Assembly (NCBI GenBank): GCA_007129525.1
Contig: SKVI01000159.1
Coordinates: forward strand, 1-10,405
Reading direction: 5' to 3'
From: Gemmatimonadota bacterium
GTDB lineage: Bacteria; Gemmatimonadota; Gemmatimonadetes; Longimicrobiales; Gaopeijiaceae
DNA length: 10,405 bases
Every line of letters begins with the position of its first letter. The stretch's first letter is position 1. Of this stretch, positions 5,554 through 10,405 are shown piece after piece. A program made the translations under genes and the position numbers. Under the pieces are notes generated by a model. That model made no database searches, was not told the origin of the DNA, and was given only the letters and a program-made list of their open reading frames with translations.

Positions 5554-6759
5554 ATGACGACTCAGGGACAAGAGCGAGAGGTGGTCTTCCTTTCCGGAAC
5601 CAGAACGGCTTTCGGTACATTCGGGGGAAGCCTGAAGGACCTGTCCGCCACCCAGTTGGGCGTGGCGTCGGCCAGGGGAGCGTTGGAGCAGGCGGAGGTG
5701 GAGCCGGGAGAGGTGGACCACGTCATCTACGGAAACGCGCTCCAGACCTCCTCCGACGCCATCTATCTGGCCCGACACGTAGGGCTCGACGCTGGCGTCC
5801 CCCAGGAGGTGCCCGCCGTCACCGTGAACCGGCTTTGTGGCTCCGGGTTCCAGTCCATCGTCCAGGGTGCCCAGGAGATTCTCCTGGGCGACGCTGAGGT
5901 GACCCTCTGCGGGGGCACCGAATCCATGAGCCAGGCTCCCCACGTGGTCAGGGGTGCCCGCTGGGGGCGTCTCCGCCTGGGAGACGCCGGCGGAAACTTC
6001 GAGGACCTTCTCTGGCAGGCCCTCCTGGACACCAACTGCGGGCTCACCATGGCGCAGACCGCAGAGGAACTGGCGGATCGTTATGGTGTGACCCGGGACG
6101 AGGCCGACCAGATGGCGCTCCGCAGCCAGAAGCGGGCCGCTGCTGCGTGGGATGACGGTCGTTTCTCCCCGGAGGTGGTTCCGGTGACGGTGCGGACCCG
6201 GAAGGGCGAGATGGAGTTCGCCCGGGACGAGCACATACGCCCCGATACCACCATGGAAGCTCTGTCCGGACTTCGGCCCTACTTCAGAAAGGACGGGCTG
6301 GTGACTGCGGGGAACGCCTCGGGGATCGGCGACGGTTCGGCGTCTGCTGTCATGGCCTCCCGGAGCTGGGCCGACTCGAATGGCAAGAAGCCCCTGGGTC
6401 GCCTGGTGTCGTGGGCCTTCGTGGGAGTGGAACCCAGCATCATGGGGATCGGACCCGCGCCGGCCATCCGGGCCGCGCTGGAGCGTGCCGAGCTGGCCCT
6501 GGACGACATGGACCTGGTGGAGGTGAACGAGGCCTTCGCCCCCCAGTACATGGCCGTGGAAAAGGAGCTGGGACTGGATCCCGAGCGCACCAATGTGAAT
6601 GGGGGAGCCATTGCCCTCACCCATCCCCTGGCGGCCTCGGGGAGCCGAATCACCGTCCACCTCATTCACGAACTCCGGCGACGGGGTGCCCGGTACGGGG
6701 TGGGGGCCGCCTGTATCGGAGGAGGACAGGGCGGTGCCGTGGTGGTGGAGGCCTTCTAA
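5554..6759 (+). CDS. Acetyl-CoA C-acyltransferase (thiolase), ACAA2-like
   Basis: Thiolases cleave 3-ketoacyl-CoA with CoA to give acetyl-CoA, or condense two acetyl-CoA to acetoacetyl-CoA. The 401-residue length is typical. Seen motifs are RLCGSGFQS with the nucleophile Cys95, GGTESMSQAPH (120-130), GNASGIGDG (253-261), NEAFA (325-329), a catalytic-His loop with His357, and CIGGGQGG with the second catalytic Cys387. Whole stretches such as SSDAIYLARHVGL and VEVNEAFAPQY match my memory of the mitochondrial 3-ketoacyl-CoA thiolase ACAA2, so I place it in that branch rather than with FadA or PhaA. The His loop reads LTHPLAASG where LGHPLGGSG is expected, although the catalytic residues are present. 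The dehydrogenase gene for the preceding beta-oxidation step follows 60 bases downstream. Chain-length preference and the direction of the reaction in the cell cannot be read from sequence. Confidence 0.93.
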   Translation: MTTQGQEREVVFLSGTRTAFGTFGGSLKDLSATQLGVASARGALEQAEVEPGEVDHVIYGNALQTSSDAIYLARHVGLDAGVPQEVPAVTVNRLCGSGFQSIVQGAQEILLGDAEVTLCGGTESMSQAPHVVRGARWGRLRLGDAGGNFEDLLWQALLDTNCGLTMAQTAEELADRYGVTRDEADQMALRSQKRAAAAWDDGRFSPEVVPVTVRTRKGEMEFARDEHIRPDTTMEALSGLRPYFRKDGLVTAGNASGIGDGSASAVMASRSWADSNGKKPLGRLVSWAFVGVEPSIMGIGPAPAIRAALERAELALDDMDLVEVNEAFAPQYMAVEKELGLDPERTNVNGGAIALTHPLAASGSRITVHLIHELRRRGARYGVGAACIGGGQGGAVVVEAF

Positions 6760-6805
6760 GCGCCGACTGGAGTGCAGCAACGACGCTCAAGGCGAACCCG
6801 AGAAA

Positions 6806-6810
6806 AGGAG
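6806..6810 (+). promoter_or_regulatory. Ribosome binding site deciding a GTG start at 6820
   Basis: AGGAG, within AAAAGGAG, lies nine bases before GTG 6820. It favours this start over the in-frame GTG at 6772, which would add a 16-residue Arg-rich leader ahead of the Rossmann strand. Confidence 0.7.
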
Positions 6811-6819
6811 ACCGAGCAG

Positions 6820-7698
6820 GTGAGTATTCAGAAGGTAGGCGTGGCAGGATGCGGACTCATGGGAAGCGGAATTGCCGAGGTCGCCGCCCGGGCGGAGCTT
6901 GACGTGGTGGTCCGGGAGGTGGACGAGTCGTCGGTAAAGGCGGGCCGGGGCCGCATCGAGAAGTCGCTGGGACGGGCCGTCAAGAAGGAGAAGATCAGCG
7001 CCGAGGAGCGCGACGAGATCCTGGGACGGATCCGTTTCACCACCGAGCTGGAGGAGCTGGCCGACCGTGACCTGGTCATTGAGGCGGTGGTGGAGGACCT
7101 GGAAATAAAGAACCAGCTGTTTCAGCGTCTGGACGAGCTTTGCGGCGCCGAGACCATCTTCGCGTCGAACACCTCGTCGCTCACCATTACCGACATGGCT
7201 GCGGCTGTGAATCGCCCGGATCGGGTGGTGGGTTTGCACTTCTTCAACCCCGTGCCGGTGATGAAGCTGGTGGAGGTGGTGCGGACCATCGCCACCTCCG
7301 ACGAGACCTTCGACCGGGCCTTCCGGTTCGCCCGCGAGGTGGGCAAGGAGCCCATCGCCGCCCGGGACAACTCGGGCTTCGTCGTGAATCTGCTGCTGGT
7401 TCCCTACATGCTGGACGCCATCCGCCAGCTCGAGCGGGGCGTGGCCTCTATGACCGACATGGACAAGGCCATGGTCCTGGGCTGCGGGTATCCCATGGGT
7501 CCGTTCACCCTCTGCGACTTCGTGGGCAACGACACCACCCTTCGGATCGCCGAGATCATGTTCGACGAGTATCGGGAGGAGCGCTATGCTCCGCCCCCGC
7601 TCCTGAAGCGCCTGGTAGCCATGGGCCGCTTCGGGCGGAAGTCCGGGAAGGGGTTCTACGACTACTCGGGTGACGAGCCGGTGCCCCTCCCCGTCTGA
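6820..7698 (+). CDS. hbd: 3-hydroxyacyl-CoA (3-hydroxybutyryl-CoA) dehydrogenase
   Basis: This enzyme interconverts 3-hydroxyacyl-CoA and 3-ketoacyl-CoA with NAD(P). It is the step before thiolase in beta-oxidation, or the step after it in the butanoyl/3-hydroxybutyryl-CoA direction. The 292 residues fit the stand-alone Hbd/PaaH type rather than a FadB fusion. The Rossmann motif VAGCGLMGSGIA occupies 8-19. The adenine-side acidic residue falls in REVDE (32-36), which suits NAD. SNTSSL (116-121) gives the substrate-binding serine region, LHFFNPVPVMKLVEVV (139-154) holds the catalytic His140 and Glu152, and NSGFVVNLLL (184-193) includes the conserved Asn190. The C-terminal domain ends in GRKSGKGFYDYS (272-283), the family hallmark. 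It is probably cotranscribed with the thiolase 60 bases upstream. A strong terminator follows 24 bases after the stop. Confidence 0.94.
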   Translation: MSIQKVGVAGCGLMGSGIAEVAARAELDVVVREVDESSVKAGRGRIEKSLGRAVKKEKISAEERDEILGRIRFTTELEELADRDLVIEAVVEDLEIKNQLFQRLDELCGAETIFASNTSSLTITDMAAAVNRPDRVVGLHFFNPVPVMKLVEVVRTIATSDETFDRAFRFAREVGKEPIAARDNSGFVVNLLLVPYMLDAIRQLERGVASMTDMDKAMVLGCGYPMGPFTLCDFVGNDTTLRIAEIMFDEYREERYAPPPLLKRLVAMGRFGRKSGKGFYDYSGDEPVPLPV

Positions 7699-7722
7699 GC
7701 GGGTCCGGACCCCAAAGAAGAA

Positions 7723-7758
7723 GCGGCCCCCCCCTGACGTCGGGAGGGGCCGCTTTTT
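7723..7758 (+). terminator. Intrinsic terminator, probably bidirectional
   Basis: A 12-bp stem with one mismatch (7723-7734 with 7742-7753, starting GCGGCCCC and ending GGGGCCGC) encloses a seven-base loop and is followed by five T (7754-7758). It lies between two convergent genes. On the other strand the stem is followed by a C/T-rich run derived from AAAGAAGAA (7714-7722), so it may also end rpsU transcripts. Confidence 0.9.
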
Positions 7759-7803
7759 CATGTCAAACGCCCCGCGAGAACCCCGCGGTGCGAATCGGGC
7801 TGT

Positions 7804-8007
7804 CTAACGGCGGGGTCTTGAATCCCGACGCTGCCGACGACGCTCCCTGCGAATGGCGGCTTCCCGCTTCCGCTTCCGCTGGGCGCTGGGCTTTTCGTAG
7901 AAGCGGCGCTTCCGCAGCTCCGAGTACAGACCGGACCGCTGAACCTTCCGCTTGAACTTCCTCAACGCCCGTTCCAGGTTCTCGCCTTCCTGAACGATTA
8001 CTTCCAA
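7804..8007 (-). CDS. rpsU: 30S ribosomal protein S21
   Basis: S21 is a small basic protein of the 30S ribosomal subunit that lies near the 3' end of 16S rRNA and assists translation initiation. The 67-residue product has the family core: a short strand EVIVQEGE, the helix NLERALRKFKRKVQRSG, then LRKRRFYEKPSAQRKRKREAA and a very Arg-rich tail ending RRDSRPRR. The length fits the usual 58-71 residues. I choose TTG at 8007 because AGGAG (8018-8022) lies ten bases upstream and the protein then begins like other S21 proteins. A GTG at 8016 sits only one base after AGGAG, and a GTG at 8040 would add eleven residues before that site. A promoter-like sequence lies just upstream. Together these suggest its own transcript, ending at the shared terminator on the left. 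Confidence 0.92.
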   Translation of the reverse strand: MEVIVQEGENLERALRKFKRKVQRSGLYSELRKRRFYEKPSAQRKRKREAAIRRERRRQRRDSRPRR

Positions 8008-8017
8008 GAGACTCACA

Positions 8018-8022
8018 CTCCT
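8018..8022 (-). promoter_or_regulatory. Ribosome binding site deciding the rpsU start
   Basis: AGGAG on the minus strand is spaced ten bases from TTG 8007, one base from GTG 8016, and lies downstream of GTG 8040. Only the TTG is reasonably spaced, which makes it the likeliest start. Confidence 0.6.
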
Positions 8023-8062
8023 TCGATTGGTCGGTGCCACAAATCAGTCGACTGAATCATGC

Positions 8063-8091
8063 AATTTAGTCGCTGCCCCGGGCGAGATCAA
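8063..8091 (-). promoter_or_regulatory. Sigma70-type promoter of rpsU
   Basis: Reading the minus strand, TTGATC (8086-8091) and TAAATT (8063-8068) are spaced by 17 bases, each matching consensus at four of six positions. Transcription would begin near 8056, leaving a leader of about 49 bases. A 12-bp palindrome TCAGTCGACTGA (8044-8055) sits at the start of that leader. The stretch is AT-rich compared with its surroundings. Confidence 0.55.
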
Positions 8092-8099
8092 CCTCGTGG

Positions 8100-8786
8100 T
8101 CAGGCGAGGAGCCCCTCCCTGTGCAGGGCATGGGTGTAGAGGCGATACGACTCCTCGTTGGCCAGGTAGTCCTGTGCCCATACCTCGAAGGGAGGGAGTG
8201 GGAGCATGTTCTCGATGTGCTCCACCACCATCATGGCGAACTGGAGCCGGTCCCGGGCACCGAAGTCGAAGCTGCGGCCATCCAGTATCCGTGCCACCGC
8301 CCTCTGGAAATCTTCCGGTTCCACCAGCGAGATGAAGTGGGCCACCTGGTCCATCCGGTAGGACGCGTAGATGGACCGAAGCTCTGCCAGGGTGCGGCCC
8401 TCCACCGCGTCGGCCTCCTCTTCCCATTCACCGGCCAGCTCCCGGGAATTGGAACGCACCAGCTCGCCGAACCACTGCCGGAGTCTGGGCGGGTCCCGTT
8501 CCTGTCGCTCCCGGGTGTGGAGGGCTGACGCCAGGAGCCCGGACAGGAGCGGGCGCCCCAGGCCACGGGCCTTCTGGTCGATGGCCTCTTCCGACGATTC
8601 CAGGAAGATGTCGGCGGTCCGGATCTCGCCATCGTCCGCCTCACCGTCCCGGGGACGAAAGGAGAAGTACCCCTGCCAGCGACCGTTCTCACCCCGGAAG
8701 GTCACCAGGAAGCAGGCCCAGGATTCCCCGTCCCGTTCCAGGAATCCCACCGAGCGTCGATTCAGGCGGTCGTCTGATGGCACCAC
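8100..8786 (-). CDS. Hypothetical protein, soluble, alpha-helical C-terminal part
   Basis: I do not recognise this 228-residue protein. Residues 12-63 look beta-rich and compact (GFLERDGESWACFLVTF, WQGYFSFRPRDGE, RTADIFLE). From about 65 on it is helical, with SSEEAIDQKARGLGRPLLSGLL, a charged helix EWEEEADAVEGRTLAEL, then YRMDQVAHFISLVEPEDF, RDRLQFAMMVVEHIENM and a conserved-looking end VWAQDYLANEESYRLYTHAL. There is no signal peptide or membrane segment. The frame stays open to 9098, but that extension is Pro/Arg-rich and runs through an intrinsic terminator, so I start at the paired GTG codons 8786/8783, where protein-like sequence begins. No ribosome binding site supports the choice, and a GTG further in (about residue 13) is possible. 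rpsU follows on the same strand with its own promoter between them. Confidence 0.7.
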   Translation of the reverse strand: MVPSDDRLNRRSVGFLERDGESWACFLVTFRGENGRWQGYFSFRPRDGEADDGEIRTADIFLESSEEAIDQKARGLGRPLLSGLLASALHTRERQERDPPRLRQWFGELVRSNSRELAGEWEEEADAVEGRTLAELRSIYASYRMDQVAHFISLVEPEDFQRAVARILDGRSFDFGARDRLQFAMMVVEHIENMLPLPPFEVWAQDYLANEESYRLYTHALHREGLLA

Positions 8787-8819
8787 GGATCTGGTAGCGT
8801 GGGGTTGGGGACTCTGGGT

Positions 8820-8839
8820 CCGGAGCGTCGACGCTCCGG
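8820..8839. repeat. Perfect 20-bp palindrome, possible operator
   Basis: Ten bases CCGGAGCGTC are followed at once by their exact reverse complement, with no spacer. The element is centred 43 bases upstream of the proposed start of the leftward gene at 8786. No spacer and no T-run make it more like a binding site for a dimeric protein than an RNA terminator. Confidence 0.6.
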
Positions 8840-8971
8840 CGGACGGGTACGCAAAAAGATGGTGCTGGCGGCCGGGGCGAGCAAGGAAGGCCTCCCACCG
8901 GCCGGCTGACGGGGTTCCCCACTGCGGCCTCCCGACGTCTCTTGCGAGCCTCGGAAGTGGAGGGTTATGGT

Positions 8972-8994
8972 GGAGCCCCCCGGGGGGTGGCTCC
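8972..8994. repeat. GC-rich inverted repeat
   Basis: GGAGCC (8972-8977) and GGCTCC (8989-8994) form a stem that continues through CCCC/GGGG past a bulged T. No T-run follows on either strand. It could be part of the leader of the leftward gene. Confidence 0.5.
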
Positions 8995-9023
8995 TCGGGT
9001 GGAACCGATTGGATGGATAAACG

Positions 9024-9056
9024 AAAAAGAGCCCCCGGCCGGCAACCGGAGGCTCT
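9024..9056 (-). terminator. Intrinsic terminator on the minus strand
   Basis: Read leftward, an 11-bp stem with one mismatch (9046-9056 with 9028-9038) and a seven-base loop is followed by TTTTT, which is AAAAA at 9024-9028 on the plus strand. It lies 240 bases before the leftward gene's start and ends a transcript from the promoter at 9109-9138. Confidence 0.75.
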
Positions 9057-9102
9057 CCCGAACGGCATGGGCCTGGCGAGCCCACGACATTCCTTCATGA
9101 CT
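9024..9102 (-). ncRNA. Putative small RNA or attenuated leader, about 80 nt
   Basis: A consensus -35/-10 pair upstream and an intrinsic terminator downstream bound a transcript of about 80 nt starting near 9102. Within it a first hairpin (UGGGC with GCCCA, 9080-9084 and 9068-9072) precedes the terminator stem. A segment overlapping that hairpin, GGGCUC (9078-9083), can instead pair with GAGCCU in the 5' arm of the terminator (9050-9055), an arrangement like an antiterminator. It carries no tRNA, SRP RNA, 6S or T-box signature I know. It may act in trans, or be the leader of the gene at 8100-8786. An ATG at 9098 opens a frame through it, but that frame is not protein-like. Confidence 0.4.
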
Positions 9103-9108
9103 GTTGGA

Positions 9109-9138
9109 AGTCTACGGCCCGCCTCCGGCAGGTGTCAA
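9109..9138 (-). promoter_or_regulatory. Sigma70-type promoter reading leftward
   Basis: On the minus strand, TTGACA (9133-9138, perfect -35) is followed after 18 bases by TAGACT (9109-9114, four of six for the -10). Transcription should begin near 9102, with the terminator at 9024-9056 about 50 bases further on. Confidence 0.6.
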
Positions 9139-9170
9139 GGGGAGGGGTGCGCCCAGTTGTTTCCTCTTCC

Positions 9171-9204
9171 CGGGCACGACGTCGTCCGGTGCCCGCCGGG
9201 CGCC
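9171..9204 (+). other. Two mutually exclusive hairpins ahead of the gene at 9266
   Basis: CGGGCAC (9171-9177) can pair with GTGCCCG (9189-9195), while GGTGCCC (9188-9194) can pair instead with GGGCGCC (9198-9204, one G-U pair). The alternatives share 9189-9194, so only one can form at a time. The site is 60-95 bases before the gene start. In such GC-rich DNA some of this is expected by chance. Confidence 0.3.
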
Positions 9205-9253
9205 GAGTTCGCTTTTCGGGGGAGCCTCCCGGTCCGCCAGGGCCAACGCAATG

Positions 9254-9259
9254 GGAGGA
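9254..9259 (+). promoter_or_regulatory. Ribosome binding site deciding the start at 9266
   Basis: GGAGGA lies six bases before ATG 9266. The alternative ATG at 9251 would overlap this site and has none of its own, and the one at 9104 also lacks one. Confidence 0.75.
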
Positions 9260-9265
9260 ACACGG

Positions 9266-10177
9266 ATGATCCCCTCACCGGGAACCGGAGGACACGTCCA
9301 GAGGGCTCCCCTTCTCACAGGCGTCTCTGGCGCCGCCCTGACCCGAGCGGTGCTCCGATACACGACGAGCGAAGATCGCTCCCTGCCCGGTGGCCGGATG
9401 GCCGACATCGGGCTCGGGGTGGTCCTCGAGTCCGGTGGGGGTGGAGAGTCCGAGATCCTGGATCTGGGAAGCGGGAACGTCCATTCGACGGCGCTGACGG
9501 GACCACTGGTCATCCTGGGATGGGCCTACACGTCCACCGTCTCCCGGCTGCGCGGGGTCCGCTCCGATGATCCCGAGGCGCTCAGGCGCCTTGTTTTCGA
9601 CATGGCTCTCCGGGTTCTGGACGAGAGCGGGTTCAGCTCCCTCACCCGGCCCGTGCTCCTGCGCATCGGTTTCCGGGACCTGGTTCGGGACATGGACCTG
9701 CACGAGGGGACCGCCGTCCGACTTCTACTTCCCGGAGGTCGGGTGGCCCGTATGCACCTGGACTACGAAAGCGCGACCCTGGTGGTCCGGACCGGCGCAA
9801 CCGAGCGGCACCAGGTCCTGGAAGCCGCTCTCGCCAGCGCCTTCGACGGGGTGGAGCTTCTGGGGGGTCGGTCAAGCGACGCCGCGGGGCTCCACGCCTA
9901 CCACCTTCCCTTTCCGGTTCCGGGCAGCGTGGACCGGACCCGGCGGCTCCTGAGTCGACTCCGCCGCGGGATCTTCCACCTGCTGGCGCGGTTTGAGCCG
10001 GACCGGTATCGGGCGGTCCGGGAACAGGTGGAGACTTTCGGGGCCCGAGACTCCCTGGCCCGACTGGAGTCCAGGAGAGCTGACTCGACGTTGGAACGGC
10101 TGAGTCGCCGTCGCCGAAAGCGCGCCCGGGGTGACGGCTCGGTTCGTCTGGACGTCACTCGAGGGAAGGTGCACTGA
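9266..10177 (+). CDS. Hypothetical protein with basic C-terminal tail
   Basis: I do not recognise this 303-residue protein. The N-terminal half looks like alternating strands and helices, with Gly-rich turns around LPGGRMADIGLGVVLESGGGG. The middle contains LLLPGGRVARMHLDYESATLVVR followed by a helix ERHQVLEAALASAF, which reads like a beta-sheet packed against helices. From about residue 225 it is helical and increasingly basic, with RTRRLLSRLRRGIFHLLARFEPDRYRAV and finally LERLSRRRRKRARGD, which could bind nucleic acid or acidic partners; that is only a guess from charge. There is no signal peptide or membrane segment. The start rests on a good ribosome binding site. Its stop TGA overlaps the next gene's ATG by one base, so the two are probably cotranslated and functionally linked. 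Confidence 0.78.
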   Translation: MIPSPGTGGHVQRAPLLTGVSGAALTRAVLRYTTSEDRSLPGGRMADIGLGVVLESGGGGESEILDLGSGNVHSTALTGPLVILGWAYTSTVSRLRGVRSDDPEALRRLVFDMALRVLDESGFSSLTRPVLLRIGFRDLVRDMDLHEGTAVRLLLPGGRVARMHLDYESATLVVRTGATERHQVLEAALASAFDGVELLGGRSSDAAGLHAYHLPFPVPGSVDRTRRLLSRLRRGIFHLLARFEPDRYRAVREQVETFGARDSLARLESRRADSTLERLSRRRRKRARGDGSVRLDVTRGKVH

Positions 10178-10405
10178 TGCCCCCCATGTACGAGACCCCG
10201 GGAGTGCGGCCAACCACGATCCGGGGAGGTCGGTTCGCCAGCCCCACCCCCCCGGGAATGGAGGGCCTCCGGGGCCTTTACGAGAGGTACTGTGACCAGG
10301 AGGCCCGGGCCCTGCTCCAGCTCATTCCACGTGACGGGCTCCGGTCGCTGTATCGGACGCTTCGGGCCCGGACCGCCGTCCTGCCGGAGCCGGAGGACCC
10401 CGATC
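10177..10405 (+). CDS. Hypothetical protein, N-terminal part (3' end outside window)
   Basis: The frame starts at an ATG sharing its A with the preceding TGA stop and stays open to the window end, giving 76 complete codons. A GGGAAGG (10163-10169) lies seven bases upstream, inside the previous gene. The visible part begins with a Pro/Gly-rich, probably flexible segment (about residues 1-30) and continues as a charged helical region with LRGLYERYCDQEARALLQL and GLRSLYRTLRARTAV. There is no signal peptide. A second in-frame ATG three codons later is an alternative start. I recognise no family; the coupling suggests work together with the product of 9266-10177. Confidence 0.72.
   Translation, partial: MPPMYETPGVRPTTIRGGRFASPTPPGMEGLRGLYERYCDQEARALLQLIPRDGLRSLYRTLRARTAVLPEPEDPD

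Larger units (their letters stand above)
8787..9265. other. Intergenic region of 479 bases with structured RNA/DNA elements
   Basis: No convincing protein gene lies here. Open frames crossing it are Pro/Arg-rich and read through stem-loops. It holds a 20-bp palindrome (8820-8839), a GC hairpin (8972-8994), a leftward terminator (9024-9056), a leftward promoter (9109-9138) and two overlapping rightward hairpins (9171-9204), described separately. The remaining bases show nothing I can name. Confidence 0.7.

Noticed and set aside
5377..6780. Leftward open frame of 467 codons
   Set aside because: It is the antisense shadow of the thiolase gene; its length results from the lack of stops in GC-rich third positions.
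6787..7761. Leftward open frame of 324 codons
   Set aside because: It is opposite the 3-hydroxyacyl-CoA dehydrogenase and starts beyond the terminator hairpin; the composition is His/Gly/Leu-rich without domain pattern.
8787..9098. N-terminal extension of the leftward gene to an ATG at 9098
   Set aside because: The 104 extra residues are Pro, Arg and His-rich without domain-like pattern, and the frame runs straight through a T-tailed stem-loop at 9024-9056.
9104..9265. N-terminal extension of the gene at 9266 to an ATG at 9104
   Set aside because: The extension is low in protein-like pattern and lacks a ribosome binding site, whereas GGAGGA stands at the right distance from ATG 9266.
9057..9265. 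tRNA, SRP RNA or RNase P RNA in the intergenic region
   Set aside because: No cloverleaf with TTC loop and CCA-like end, no GGAAGG-AGCAGC SRP core and no RNase P conserved boxes were found by eye on either strand.
8371..9570. Long rightward open frame of 399 codons
   Set aside because: It is antisense to the 8100-8786 gene and overlaps the gene at 9266 in another frame; its product is Arg/Ser/Pro-rich as expected of shadow frames in GC-rich DNA.

Overview
The window is a GC-rich bacterial chromosomal segment with high GC at third codon positions. It carries a Gram-negative-type retraction ATPase of type IV pili and housekeeping genes, and no mobile element, CRISPR array, rRNA or tRNA that I could see. 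Protein flavour (a short, very basic S21, an ACAA2-like thiolase, a LeuB close to the actinobacterial type) would suit Gemmatimonadota or a neighbouring phylum. That placement is an impression, not a measurement.

Layout. Positions 1-7698 are read rightward: the 3' end of an unrecognised gene (1-492), a 17-bp tandem repeat, an acidic protein with a double zinc ribbon (541-1383), an overlapping cupredoxin-like lipoprotein (1367-1843), a LeuB-like dehydrogenase (1937-3022), an overlapping PilB/GspE-like protein (3015-4307), pilT (4370-5443), an ACAA2-type thiolase (5554-6759) and a 3-hydroxyacyl-CoA dehydrogenase (6820-7698). The run ends at a strong stem-loop terminator (7723-7758) that probably also serves the convergent leftward gene rpsU (7804-8007). 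A second leftward gene of unknown function lies at 8100-8786. The 479-base gap 8787-9265 is rich in structure: a 20-bp perfect palindrome, a GC hairpin, and a leftward promoter plus intrinsic terminator that together define a transcript of about 80 nt with no recognisable protein. Two translationally coupled rightward genes of unknown function (9266-10177 and 10177 to the window end) close the window.

How the genes fit together. pilT encodes the pilus retraction motor. The gene just upstream appears to encode a full PilB/GspE-type architecture in which Walker A, Walker B and the His box are all eroded, so it looks like a pseudo-ATPase paired with an intact motor. The thiolase and the 3-hydroxyacyl-CoA dehydrogenase catalyse consecutive steps of beta-oxidation or of acetoacetyl-CoA/3-hydroxybutyryl-CoA metabolism. 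The LeuB-like enzyme would act in leucine synthesis or on a related 2-hydroxyacid, and its reading frame overlaps the pilus-related gene.

The items most worth following up are the degenerate PilB-like protein beside pilT and the promoter-terminator unit at 9024-9138, which may be a small RNA or an attenuated leader. Secondary ones are the cupredoxin fold lacking most copper ligands and the altered catalytic-His loop of the thiolase.
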